This document shows positions 1-14,300 of a DNA stretch of 64,000 nucleotides, one piece after another. The position numbers and the translations under genes are program-made. The DNA is taken from NCBI RefSeq assembly GCF_947179165.1, contig NC_077239.1, forward strand, positions 2,728,001 to 2,792,000. The letters run 5' to 3'. The notes under the pieces are model-generated. The model did not search any database. It was given only the letters and a program-made list of their open reading frames with translations, and was not told the DNA's origin. The DNA comes from Solanum dulcamara (Eukaryota > Streptophyta > Magnoliopsida > Solanales > Solanaceae). Position 1 is the stretch's first letter. The number at the start of each line of letters is the position of its first letter.

Positions 1-1690
1 TTCTTATACAAAGGGATCATTGTACTCCACCTCCACTCATCGGGCATTTTAGTTGTCTTAAAAATAACATTAAACAACCTAGTCAGCCACTCCATGCCAG
101 ACTTGTCAATGCACTTCCAAAAATCCACTGAGATCTCATCGATCCAGTCGCTCTTCCCCCGCACATCCTACTAATAGCACGTCTAACCTCCTCAACCATA
201 AAATACCTACAATATCCAAAATTCCAACGTCTTTCAGAGTGTGCCAATTCACCCAACACAATGTCTCTGTCCCCTTCTTTGTTTAAGAGTTTATGGAAGT
301 ATGTTTTCCACCTTTACATAATAGAGGTCTCGTCCACCAACACCTTGCCTTCCTCATCCTTGATGCACTTCACTTGATCCAAGTCGTGAGCTTTTCTCTC
401 TCTCGCTTTTGCGAGCCTATACATTCTCTTATCCACACCTTTGTCCCCTAACTCGACATACAAGCGTTCAAAAGTTACCGTCTTAGAAGCCGTGACCGAG
501 GACTTCGCTTCTGTCTTCATCTTCTTATTGATTTCCTTAAACACCCACTTCCCATCCTCGTTCACGCACTCCAACCACTTAGTATAAGCAACCTTCTTTG
601 CTTCCACTTTGTCTTGTACTTATGCATTCCACCACAAATCTTCTTTATGACCACCCTAAGTTTCCTCTCGATACCCCTATACCTCTGTAGCTGCTTCCCC
701 AATGCAACTAGCTATCATATCCCACATGTTGTTCACATCCCCGCTACTACTCCAAGCCCCATGTCAATCAACTTCTCCCCCAAGTTCTGAGAAAGGAAAG
801 GGGTCAAGCCATCCCATCTAATCCTCGATCAGTCATACAGAGTCCTTTTCCTTCTATTCCGCTTAACCTCCAAGTCAATCACCAAAAGCCTATGTTGGGT
901 TGTAAGATTCTCACTCGGAACAACTTTGCAATCCTTACTAAGGCCACTATCACCCTTCCGCAGAAGTAATCTACCTGAGTCTTAGCTACCGTGCTACGAA
1001 AGGTAACCAAATGATTCTCTCTTCGAAAAACACGAGTTAGCAATTACCAACTCAAAAGCTTTAGCAAAATCTAGAAGTGACGCTCCACCTCCATTCCTAT
1101 CCCCAAAACGAAAGCCTCCATGAACATCATCGAAGCCACTTGAAATTGCATCGATATGGCCATTAAAATCTCCACTAATGAAAATCTTATCGGTATTCGA
1201 TATACCTCTCACTACCTCATTCAAATCCTCACAAAATAGCCTTTTGACCTCCTCGATCAGGCCCACTTAAAGAGCATATGCACAAATAACGTTCACACTA
1301 AGCCCACCGACAACTAGCTTAATTGTCATCATCCTATCATTGATCCTCCTAACGTCCACCACACGCTCCCTAAGGTCCCTATCTACTAAAATACCCACTC
1401 CATTTCTATCCTTGCCTCCTGAGTACCACAACTTAAACCCGTCCACATTCCGAGCCTTGGTACCTACCCATCCGGTCTCCTGGACACAAGCTATATTAAT
1501 CCTCCTCTTCTTGAGAATCTTCACTAGCTCTATGGACTTCTCCATCAACGATCCTATGTTCCACGATCCTACTCTCAGCTTAGAAGGGCCCGAACCCCAT
1601 TTACCACTACTGCCCCTAGCTTCCGGCCCCAACTGAAGACATGACCCTAGTCCACTATCAATCGCCAAAGCCACCAAATAAGATGTAAAC
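1..1690 (-). mobile_element. RTE-type LINE (non-LTR retrotransposon), partial and inactive
   Basis: Read on the minus strand, 1677-994 encodes an apurinic-type endonuclease: WNIGSL near the start, CVQETGW in the middle and GDFNGHI further on, the order seen in plant RTE elements. A linker (607-314) and the beginning of a reverse transcriptase follow, with PDEWRWSTMIPLYK close to the left edge; the remainder lies outside the window. An in-frame TAA at 1267-1269 interrupts the endonuclease where relatives have a Gln codon (CAA to TAA), and more stops lie between the linker and the reverse transcriptase, so it is dead. The right (5') boundary near 1690 is only approximate. It sits just beyond the last visible exon of the TFIIIC gene, so it probably lies in an intron of that gene. 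Confidence 0.85.
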
Positions 1691-2311
1691 TACAAAGGAA
1701 TATACTATGTACAAATAAAACAAGCAAACCAATAGGCAAACACGATAAATCAAGACCAATGAACACGAGAAACAATAGACTCCAACAATTTAGTAGACTT
1801 AACAAGAAATACTATCAAAAGATGAACTGGTGTACAAGAGATCAGTTAAGGCAAACTAAAAATCAATCAAACCAAGCACTATTAAGGACTATATTGGAGA
1901 TAGGGGTAAACAAGAAAGAATACAGGATACAACTACTAAACTGAAAAAAAACAATTAACACTGCACAAGATAGATCACAAGACAGAAATAATTGAATAGC
2001 AGGCAATAACTAACATCACACAAACAAGAAAATGATCAACGTAATTAAAGACACTAACTGGCCGGAGTAACAATCAAGGACAAGTACCTCGAATTTTAAA
2101 ATATTGAAACAGAAATAACTGGCTGTGATAAAGAAAGATGAAGGAGTAGAGATCACCAGGGTTTGAGCAGGTTTCTTGAATGATTCGTTCAAATCATTGA
2201 AATACCACATTAGTACCTTTTTAACAGATTCAACTTGCAGATATCCTATAAGTTCATTAAATAATTTTCTTATTGCAACTCAGAGAGCGGGCAAAGAGAA
2301 CACAGAAGAAC
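1691..2311. other. Non-coding stretch between LINE and TFIIIC exon 9
   Basis: AT-rich sequence that reads as intron of the TFIIIC gene. The next exon expected after exon 9 is not visible here on the minus strand. It either lies left of the window beyond the LINE or has been lost. Confidence 0.4.
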
Positions 2312-5300
2312 CTGCTCAAGAGTCAAATTCAGATCATTAGCAATCTCCTCACATTCCTTGAATGAAAGTTTCCTCTGTGGGCCATCGTTAATAACACGCT
2401 TAAGGAGTTCAGCCCGCTGATCAGCCGTCATAACTCTGACTGAGGCCCATGATCGGAAAAGAAATACCTGACCAACATTTTACTTCCCTCTCAGTACAAA
2501 CAGAAACTGAGAATAAATAATCAAGAGGGACAAATAGCCAAAATACAATCCAACAGAAGATGAAACAAAATAACATTTCTCCAAATATAATACTCATTCA
2601 GCAGCAAGTTCTTAAGCACGAAGAAGCATCAAACAAGCTAAAGAGCAAGAGACTGACCAAGTAAAGCAAACCATCTTATTATATAAACAAATGACAGTTC
2701 TAAAAGGCAATTTTTCTTTCTAAAAGGCATAGAAGTACTCTTGCATGGCAATCCACTTTATTCCTCCAAATTAACAAATCAAAGAAAAAATACTCTTCCT
2801 TCCTTACTTTCTATTTTGGGCGAAAGGCTCGACACCAATTCCATTTCTATACAAATTTCACAACTTTCAAGAATTCAAATCACTACTATTCAAATTTCAA
2901 ACTTTGACTTGATGTTTTTTCTATCAAGGTAACACTTCAACTGTTACTTCAATATTTTTCTTTAATTATTAGCAAATATAATATTCAAGTCACAGTAAGA
3001 TTTTGAACTCCTATTCCAGCTGCCATGTATACCACAACAAAGGGAGTAATTTCTTAATAATAAATAACAAAAATAGAGAAATAGAAGTATAACAAGAAAT
3101 TTCCCCACTTTCTTAACCATTTCAAGGATGCAATCGAACTCTACAGAAGTTAGACATGCTATTAAGTGCACAACTTCATCATAAGTTGGCTAATTAAGGC
3201 CCCTTGGCTTTACGCATTTTGTTGCATGAAGTATTGTCAACTCTTGGCCATTTCTCGAGTTGTTATGTCCTTTAAAAGCTGAAGATACCACTTAAGGTAG
3301 ATCAAATACTCAATTTTAGAAATGATTATAACAGCCTCTTCTAGAAATGCCGGGTAAGGCTGCATCCAATAGAGACATACTGTGGTCTGGCCCTTCCCCA
3401 TGGACATCCACTATGCTCAAAGAATGGAAATTCAAAATATTCACTGAAAGACAAAGAAAGTAGAAAGAATTAAACCTCATTAACTGCGTAGCCGGGGAAT
3501 GCATGCAAAGCGGCTTTACGATCACTAGCAGAATAGCAATACTCCAAAGTGTTCCAGTATTCCTCCACAGCTTTTTTACTTGAAAGAACAAAATCATGTC
3601 TGATTTGAGGGCGAAGATCTGGACAATGAATAGAATGAGATGAACCCACTAAGCAAACAGGTTCCTCAATGTAAGGTTTAAGCTCCAATACGTGAACCAG
3701 AGTAGTATGAGGGAGATCTGCAGTGTTTTCTGGATGTCCACCACATACAAGCCTAATCAACTGCCATAAGCAAATACAAGACCAATTAACTATTGCATCA
3801 ATAAACAACTACCATAAACTCTTACAGACACAAGAGTAGGAAGAAGTTCACTATAAGGAATTCCATAAGGCAGTTTCTATTTTCCCATATATGAAGGTTT
3901 TTCTCTTTCAGAGAGTGAATTACCAGTTTTCTATGTTTCTCAGAATCTTCAAAAATGTTGCAGCACCTGTGTCGGATCCTCCAACAATGCACTACTTTTG
4001 GAGGATTCAACACGCACCCGTCGACGCTTTTTAAGAGCCCGAGCAACATAGCCAGCTTTTGCACTAGTTACTGAAACTTTAGGATTTCATTTACTTAGAG
4101 GAATGACCAGTAAGAATGTATTCCACAGGGAGAGATATGTTATCAGGCAGTTACAACCAATTATAATTTCTAACTCTTTCTCTTGAGTTCTTTTCTTTAT
4201 TTGAGAGGGGGTATACCACATAACACCAAACTGAAAGCATCATCAGGAATATAAATCCTGAAACTCAATACCTATTAGACATCCCAAAGTATCGCAAACA
4301 GCTTTCAACTACAAAAACTGCTACTTCTTTGAGCACTCCGCAGGCTCTAAATATTCTGGAAGCTAATAACTTTTCTTTTTTTCCGGAAAAGAGTAACTTT
4401 ATACATTAGAAATACCAGCAAAAAGAAGTTTCTGGGAAAGTTATAAAGAAAACAATTTTCACTCTCATCAAGGTTCTTCCTTAAATAATTTTTGAATTAG
4501 TCAAGAGCTATCGGTGACTGAATTGCATGTATCAGGTTCTCTACAAGTAACCTGAACTACATTATGCTCTCTTTTATTGAAAAGCACCTAGCATACATCT
4601 AGTGAATAATGGAGATTGAAAGTGAACTCCAGTCAAACAGCTGATAACATTTTAGGCTCCTCTGGAAATAAGGCATGTATATAGAAGAAAAATTGTCTAT
4701 TGGGAAAACAATGAACTCCTCTTTCCAATAGCAACATTCCTATCTTAATAGTTCCTATAAACTCTAAGAATCCAAACATTTAAGGGGAAGCGTTGTCCAG
4801 CAACCACACGGTTCCAAGCATCAACAATCTAAATTCTCAAAGTAAATTCATTGTACCTTCAAACGTCGTAAAATGTCAATCAATGATGATAGCCGTCCAG
4901 TCGCTCGGATATCCATCAAATGCTTGTACTCCAACAGAGGAAGATCAGAAAGGCGAAACCCATTTTTACATTTCTCGATCGTATCCTCAAACTTTTGAGT
5001 AGAGCCAACAACTTGTAAGAACAGTTCAAGCGGCATGGCCTTAATAGCTGCATTTAAATCAATTAATTTACATGTACTATGAGGATTTTTTAGGTCATGA
5101 CCATCTTTAAAAGATGACAAAACATCTTCACAACCAGGCAAACTGTTCACATATTTCCATACATAGATATGAAAAATCTTTGAGCGAACCATCTTGGCCA
5201 GTACAAATCCATTTGTACGCATAGCTTCAGCTCGCTCAGCTTGGTTCAATTTTATGCTTTGATGTGTCCTGGTGAGATCATTCAGTTGAGGAGATGGCTC

Positions 5301-8300
5301 TCCTGTTTTCAATTGAGAAGAGGATTGAGTGCGGATTTGTGTTTCAAAAGACCTGAATCTCTCATGAATCTGTTCGGCAGATACACTAGGAACTGAAGGG
5401 TGCAAAACCACCTGTATCCTACGACTGTGGTTACAATTTGTTAGAACAGGGACATAAGCAACGATAAGTTTACAATGTCCTGCTTGCAAGAGATTTTTCA
5501 GGCAACGATCTAAGGTCTTTCTGTCTGTCGCTGTTGTCTTCTCCTTCTCAAGATCCTGAAGCCGTTTGTATAGCTCTGATTTGATCAGGAACTCCTCCTC
5601 CTGATTAAAGAAAAAATATTTGCAATCCTTTATCTGTGGCAATATCCTAACAGACAGAAGAGCTTAAAAAGAATGGGCAAATAAAAACACCTGTAGAAGT
5701 TTAAGTATCCACTGCTCCCTCTTTGCACTGGTTGCTTCCAATGTGAGACAGGGATACCTCGGATAAGATCGGCGTCTTGAAGGTGTCGGCACAGCAAGAG
5801 CCAGTGCGTCTGCTGGAGCAACATATGATGCTGCTGCACTCACTATCTGCACCTCTGCATCAGAAGTGGTACTGATTACCTTGATGGTCGAGTTCAGTGA
5901 ACTGCTCAGACAAACTGGGACAGATTCATCCTTTTCATCCAGCACCAAGCCATCAGAAACTTTGGGGAAAGTTCCTGTGCTTACATTTTGGCTATTAGCT
6001 ACACCATTACCTTCAGGAACTGAAGCATCCACATCTTGTCTGGCTAATGCTGAGTTCTCTTGAAATTCTCTATGTGTTTCAAGTGGAGTGCAGCCAGAAA
6101 TTTCGGAAGGGTCTACTACTGGTTTATTCAGAGCGATAGTTGAAGCTCCAGGGTTATGGTTTCCAGGAGTCCAGAGTCGGTAACCCTTGGCTTTGTTCAT
6201 GAGTTCTGGCTCCATATGTATTCCGAATCTATTAACAATATCAAACAGCCGATTGTAGTGTTGTTTATTGCTTAATCCCAGCCTTTTGCATACCTGCAAA
6301 AACATTATAATGGCAACGAAAGTTTTGATATCACATATATACATCTGTAGGAACCCTAGCATAAGAGTCATATTTGAAAAGTCAAATGCACACACAAATA
6401 CATGAATCCAAACAATAAATGTGTTTCATACCTCTGAAAAGCAATCTGGATTGTCCTGAGGTATGTGATGAAAAATCAGAGTTGATTATTAAAGGGGGAG
6501 TTGATTATTATTTTATTTTTTTTGAAACTGATAATATTGTATTCCTCAGTATTAAGGTATGCTGGAGACCTCCAAAAAGGTAGCAACAGGCTAAAACAAG
6601 AGATTAATTACAATAATCCTAAAAGATCTACTAATTGTTCAGCATTTTCTATACAATGTTCTTTACACCAAAAGTAGAAAGTTGCAATGCAGCTCCCTTT
6701 GATTTTCTGAATGTTGTTGAATCTATCTTCAAAGCTTCTTCCATTCCTCTCCCTCCAGATAGTCCACCAGATACAGTGTGGGATTATTCTCCACCACTTC
6801 TTTTGTGTCTTGATTTCCCCTCTCCTAATCCAACAACTTAACAAGTCTGCTGTGTGCTCTGGCATTGACCATTTGGTCTCTGTTAAACTGAGGAACATAG
6901 TCCAATGCTGAGATGTGACTTTACAATGGAGAAACAGATGGTTATTTGTCTCTCTATCCTCACTGCATACCATGCATCTGGACACAATTGGCAATCCCTT
7001 TTTCTGTAGGATCTCATGAGTGAGGCAAGCTTTCCTGATTACTAACCAAGCAAAGCACTTAACTTTAGTAGGAGCCATACTTTCTCATACATGCTTCCAA
7101 GGACCTGTTTTGTTCTCAGGCATCCTGGATACCTCTTTCCTATAAATTCTACCTACAGAGAACTTGCCATCCTTATCGTGTTTCCATTTAAAAGTGTCAT
7201 CCTCTACAGTGGTGCCTTTGAAACCATCAATCATCTGCAATAGCTCCACAAACCTGCCTACTTCCCAGTCATTAAGATTCCTCCTGAAGAAGAAGTTCCA
7301 TCCCTGAGGGGACCAACTATCAGCCACTGTAGCCTCAAGGTTAGTGCATATATTGACCAGATCAGGGAAAGCTTGCATTAGAACTTCTTGTCCAATCCAT
7401 AAGTCCTTCCAAAATAGTATTTTGTTACCAGCACCCACCTCATAACATGAATACTTTACTATTCTAGGCCAAAGATTCCTTATCGATCTCCATACCGATG
7501 TTTCATAGGTGGTTGATACTGCATTGTTACACCATTGTTTGCCTGAATGCCTTAAAACGCCACAACCAATGAGAGAACACTATATTGGTGGTGGTGGGTG
7601 GGGGGACTGCAAAGAAAAGGTAGTTAACTATATTGATTGACTCAGGCAGTACTCATAGCTTTATAGATGAGCATATTGTCCAAGCAGCTGACCATCAATC
7701 TAGCTATTGCCCACCAGTGAGGGTGACAGTGGCTAATGTCAATTTTGTCATGTGTACTTCATTGCAAGGGGTTCATGTGGAAAATTCAGGGAAGGTCACT
7801 TCTAAAGGATTTGCTCATCATTCCTGTAGGTGGCTATGACTTGGTACTGGGAAACAATTGGATGAGGAAGCATAATCCCACCAAGTTTGACCATGAAAGA
7901 TGATGTCACTATTGGGAGGAAGAATAATAAGCTGGTAAAACCTAGCTTAGTTGAAGAAGGCAGGTTAAGGATGCTATCAGGTGGCTCAATGAGCAAAATG
8001 TTGAGGAATGGCCAGGCCCTCATTTGCTCACCTCTTCATGATGAGCACGGTACCAGTTGAGGAGAAGAACACGGTTGATACTGGCATTCAAGAGGTGTTA
8101 GATCAGTATGTTGAGGCAATTGTTGAGCCAAAGTCCTTACCACCTGCCAAAACCCTGGATCACTCTATACCCCTCCAGCATGGAGCTATGCCAGTCAGCT
8201 TGAGACCTTACAGGTATAACTACTACCATCAAAAGGGTGAATTGGAGAAACAAATTAAGGAGATTCTTACCAGTGGAGTGATTCAACCTATCCAGTCTCC

Positions 8301-11300
8301 ATTTTCATCACCTACCTTACTGATGAAAACGAAGGATGGCACATGGAGGTTTTGTGTGAACTATAGGGGCCTTAATTACGTCACCATTAAGGGCAAGTAC
8401 CCTATCCACATTGTAGATTACTTGTTGGATAAACTGCATGGGGTAACAATGTTTTCCAAAGTTGATCTCAGGGTTGGTTACCATCAGATCAGAATGAGAG
8501 TAGAGGATGTCTTCAAGACGCTTTTAGAACTCATATGAGGCATTATGAGTTCAGAGTGATGCCATTTGGCTTCACCGATGCATCAGCCACATTCCAAGCT
8601 TTAATGAATCAGGTTTCTCAGCCGTTTCCGAGGAAATTTGTTCTGGTATTCTTTGATGCTACAGTCTGACAGTGGTTGATCATATTCAACACTTAAGAGT
8701 TGTGTTTGACACTCTTAGGACACATTCACTCTTTGCTAACAGATCTAAATGCTCCTTTGTCCAGCCACAAGTGGAATTTTGGGGCATATCATTACTAAGG
8801 AAGGAGCGCTACTGATCCTCACAAAATTCAGGCAATGGTTGAGTGGCCTAGGCCAGAAACACTCAAGGCTCCCAGGGGATTCCTTAGCCTCACTGATTAC
8901 TATAGGAAATATGTTGTGAATTATGACACTACTTGTGGTCGGGCCCTTCTCCGGACCCTGCGCATAGCGGGAGTTTTAGTGCACCGGGCTGCCCCTTGTA
9001 GACCCCTCACCGACTTACTGAAGAAAGAAGCCTTCATATGGAATCCAGAGGCAGAAATAACTTTAGAAGCACTCAAGTCTGCTATGACTACCACACCAGT
9101 ACTAGTTCTAGCTCTTCTTGACTATACACAGGAGTTTGTGGTAGAAATAAATGCTAGGGCATTGGTGTTGTGCTTGTGCAAAGAGGCAGGCCCATTGCTT
9201 ATTTCAACAAGGTGTTGGCACTGTCATGGAAGTCCCATTGCTTATTTCCACATTCCATGACACTCCCCTTGGTGGTCATTCTGGACAGCTGGGAACATTG
9301 AAAAGGCTTGCTCAGCTCTTCTACTGGCCAAAGATGAATCCATGGTGAATTGACTGTGTCTCTAGTTGTGATGTCTGTCACAGGAATAAGGTTGATAACT
9401 CAGCTTATCCTGGTCTGCTACAACCACTGACCATTCCCAACCAGACCTGGTGCCACATCAGCCTGGACTTTGTAGAGGGCTGAGGGCCTCCCCAAGTCCA
9501 AGGCTAAAGATGTGATACTGATGACGGTGGATAGGTTCACTCACTTCACTGCATTTGTCTTACCCTTATACTGCAGCTACAGTACTTTCCCTCTACTAGA
9601 AGAGAGTCCACAGTCTAGATCACACACCTGAGTCTATTGTGACTGAGTAACTTTTGGTAGGTATTATTCAAACTGCTGGGCACATAACTTCACTACAGCT
9701 ATGCCTACCACCCCCAGAGTAATGGTCAAACTTAGAGGGTCCACATGTGTTTAGAATTATCTCAGGTGCATGATTGCTAGTAGGCCTACTCAGGCTCCCA
9801 GCTGCTAAGTGGTGGTATAGTACTAGCTCTCACTCTGGCTTACAGTTCAGGTTGCTGAAGATGTTGTAATGAAAGACAACAATTCCTGCAATTACTTAAG
9901 GATAACCTGAACAATGCTCAGGCAAGAATGAAGTTCTTTGCTGATTAATAGAAGAACTAACAGAGAATCTGCAGTGGGTGACTTAGTCTCTCTGAAGCTT
10001 CAACTGTATAGACAGACTTCACTAGCCTTAAAGAAGAATCTCAAGCTCAGCTCTAAGTATTATGAGCCTTGCTTGATCACTGCCAGCATTGAGTTTGTTG
10101 CTTACAAGCTGGCATCACCTCCTGATCCAAAGTTCATCCTGTTTTCCATGTGTCCTTACTCAAGAAGAAGGTAGGAGATGGTGTGGTAGTACAATCTACT
10201 TTGCCTACTACTAGCACTGATGGCCACTTCTTGGTTCAACCTGTTGTTATTTTGCAAAGGCAGATGGTGAAAAGGAACAATGTTGTTGCTGTGAAAGTCT
10301 TCATGCAATGGTCTAACCTTCCCCACTGAGGATGCTACCTGGGAAGATTACCAATTCCTGCATGCCAAGTTTCCTAACTTCGATCCTGATCCTGAAGGAC
10401 AAGGATCATTTAATGGGAGAGGGTATGTTATGATCTTAATACTATTTGGCCAAATGGAGTTGTCGGGGTTAGAAGTTGCGAGGGGAAGAGAAGGCTGAAC
10501 GCAAAATAAAGAATGAAGGGATGAGATCAGTTTAGTTTAAATGAGTCCCGAGGGTCGTAATGATGCCACGTGGCAAGGTGGTTATAAATACACATCAGAG
10601 GAGAGAGAGAATAAAGAATTTATGGTAAACATCACTCCTTTCTCATTTCTTCTTCTTTTGCAATCTTTCTCTCTTCTCCTTCGATTTGAAGTCTATCCTC
10701 ATCTTCTTCTTCTTCTTCTGCAGATCTCAGATGGCTATGGAGTTCAATTTATAGATTATCATAGTTAGCTTTCCTTTTAATTGAGATTCAGTTTTCTATT
10801 TAATAAACAGAAAATTCCCAAAATATTGAGCTCAATTTAAATTTATGCAATTCGATTTCTAGATCTCAATTGAGGTCACAACAGTATACTAGTCAACTGT
10901 ATAAATATTTCTTTTATAGTCGAGAAATCACCAGGGTTCGGAACTTGGCGGATAATGCGCCCCCCCCCCCCTCCCCCCTACCTTCTCCACTTAAATACCA
11001 ATCTTTGTCTGTGGTAAAATTTGAACCAGTGATGTGCATCTAACAAACACATCACGTCATCATATGTTACCTTCTTACCATTAGACTAAATCCCTTTGTG
11101 TGTGTGGTGGGGGGTTGGGGGGCACAACTCTGTAAATATATATTTATGCCCTCATTTGATGTGTCTCTTCTTTTGTCATTGTTTTCCATATCATACACAT
11201 AAATGAGTACCAAATCACTAAATGCTGACTCACAAAAGATTCAAAATATGATCCAAGGCTTTAAGAATGATCATAAAGACAAAAAATGAGGCTTTGGGTG

Positions 11301-14300
11301 AAATTGCACCTAAAAATGATCGTAAAGACATAATCAACTTAAGTTTAAAGTTGACAGCGAAAAGAATCAGAGAGTATGATCCAGGACACAAATTACAGAT
11401 CAGGTGAAATTACACCAGAAATGACGAAGAGAATATACACGTAAAATACTATCAGCACTAGTAATTTGTGATATCAACATTAGTTTCGACATTCATAAAA
11501 GAAAATATCCAATACCTGATTGAAGGGCAACCCTCTATCTCCCTCAGCATCCACCATATCATAAATTTGATGCTCAATAGGAAGCTCTAAAAGCAGGTCC
11601 GAAATATGACCTCTCTTGGCCTTTTTGATCATTGTTTCAAAATGTTTTGGTGAAAACCCCTTCAACAGATGTAGACACTTGACCTCCTGTAAAGTGACAA
11701 AGGATAAGTAATTAATTAGCTAGTCAAGTCCTAATTCCTCGGCAGTAGATTGTTCAGCTAGCATTTACCAAAACGAAATTTTTTTTGTTGAAGCACAGCC
11801 ATCAATCATGTTGTGAGCCATAATAATATATGTAAGAGCTTAAGACTGTTTTACCCTTTTGTGATGGCACATATGATTTTTTTTTAAATCGGTCATACAG
11901 GGAAAGAAGTGGGCTCTGAAAAATTTGTTTAGTTAGAAAGAAAATGAAGACAAGAAATGGTGAAGCTAAGAATTTATTCTTTTACAAGAAAATTGTGGAT
12001 GGCAGCTGTGGGCTAAAGGAGCTAAGAAGCTTGCACTGGAATCAATAGTTATTAAACTAGCTATCATTGAAGTTTTAGGTGTACGTCGCTACCAACATCC
12101 CCCTCCCCCTCTCCCAAAGTAAGGGAAAAGCTAAAGAAAAGGATCAGCTCAACCCAGTGAATCTTCGCCCTACTCTTTGGACACTAATTTCAAAGATGTC
12201 CATACAATGTGTTTGAGAATTTACAGAAAAAAATTTAAAGAGTAACTTAGCAGAAGACAATAGCCGCTTCCAATCTCCAGATACAACTCTTATATTTCAT
12301 TAAGATCCAATAACCACATGAATAAAAGTATAAAACTAAAAAGACCACCAAAAAATAAATACTTCCCTTCCACTTAAAAGTCCAAGCTTGAGTTTAGGCA
12401 AGAATGACCTCTACTTAGCATGGAACTTGTCATAATCTCTTTAGTTTCATGGAATTGCCAACCTTGTGTACGTAGGTATTTCAATCGCAGTTTCAAATGG
12501 AGTTAATCACAATTCAAAATTTTACGCCAAAAACAACTTCAGAAAAGGACAATATGTCATTTAGTTGCATTAACTAGTTTGAATCAGCAAATAGTCTTTG
12601 GTAAGAAAAAGAATCACTTCTTCCAACAAGTATACAATTCATCAAAGTATTACGTAAAAATTTAATTGTCTCTCACTTTATCAATTATCAGAACTGCTTT
12701 AAGTTGAAAGTCAAGAATATCCTGCCCTAAAGTACAAGTTGGACTAAACAGCTGCAAAAGATCTAGTCAAAAAAAATTTTTACTGTAAGAGACAAAGTTG
12801 GTTGAAACACCTATCAAACAAAAAGGAAACCTAGCATAAATAATCAACAAATATTAAACTGATTTCCGCTAGATTAGATTTGTTCAGAAAGCTGGTGCAA
12901 TTTGACCAATTTTCAGTGGATTCCCGATAAAGATGTTCATTCCATGATTCCAATAGGAGAAAATGTTAAAAAAGAATTATAATTACCCTTGGACTTAAGT
13001 CCATAAAGGAAAAAGAGAAACAGTAGAAGAAAGGGAGTATATGCAGTAAAGCCATGAGCACTTCCAAAGTGTCTTAGATACTTGCATGGAAAGTCAAAAA
13101 TGTAATAGATAAAACCCAGAGCAGTTGGTACTTTCCACTGACCTTCCCGTCTATAATGACATCGTCCTCCTTCACCACTTGAGCCTCCTTCAGCTTCTTG
13201 AGAATCTAGGGGTAAAAGTTTTGGATTGAAATATGATGCATGAGATTGGTTTACGAGTTGCAATATACTGAGGATACAAAATAAGAAAAAGGAAGAACGT
13301 ACATATCTCCATCTCCTATGCCCACGAGTCCCTTGATAACCAAGTTCTGGCTTGATATCAGCCATAGCAAGGACCTTCATAAATGAAAACAAATAAAAGA
13401 ATCAGCAATAGAGTACATCTAAAAGCCAGATAGATGGAGCATTCAACATCAAAACCAACCTTTCCCTCAGCATTTTCAAGCTTATCACAGACAGCTTCTA
13501 GTTCCGGAAGAAAATCTTTTACGCATAGATCTACATCAAGAGGTTCATCAGAAACACCAACACTATTTTCATCTTCACCATCAGCGATCTCACTATCCTC
13601 CATGGAATTAACCCCCTTGGTTATCTCAAGCCTTTGTTGACTACCCAAATTCTTTGCGTAGCGAGATAAATAGAGCATATTAGTGGAAACTGGACCCTTA
13701 TTGAAGTCCCCTTCTCCAGCCATGTCTCTAATCCTAAGGATTGTTGGCTGTCTGACAATCAATCCTCGTTTTTCAAGCTTCCTCACTATGTAGAACATAT
13801 CGTTTCCTTTGATCTTAAAGTCTTTGCCAAGCTCATTTTGCGCGATTCCTTTTCCTCTGAAACTCGGTCAAAGTTAGGAGACTTATGGTAAGCAATTAAG
13901 ATACATCCATTACTAGTAAACCTAAAACCTAATATTTCTTATAGCATGCAACCAAGGGTATGGCTTGGAGATGAATAAAGTGGGTACAGATATTGGGACC
14001 AAGTTTTAAATATGGCAGACAAATACCACTAGATGATTTTTTTCCCACCGGCCTAAGCCTTGATAGATGAGTTACCTAGTACCGGTTGGACGTAGCAGGT
14101 ATCCAGTGGAATAGCAGATGTGCACAGAAGTTGATCGGACACAACATTTGGGAAGAACTCCGTGGAATTAGTTAAGTGCACAAAAGTCCATGTCCATCAA
14201 GGTTTAGATAAATGAAAAGAAATCACCAATGTGTTTTTTTCCACCCCACCCCATCAGGAGGATTAATAGTTTTCTTACTTTCCCTCCAGCGTGGCTCGAA

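Noticed and set aside
2016..2210. Minus-strand open frame as TFIIIC exon 10
   Set aside because: Its residues do not resemble the family after exon 9 and the flanking splice sites are poor; it reads as intron.
6430..6462. Short minus-strand stretch before a GTATGA donor as an extra TFIIIC exon
   Set aside because: Exon 5 joins exon 6 in frame directly, with good family-like sequence; no acceptor or homology supports the extra piece.
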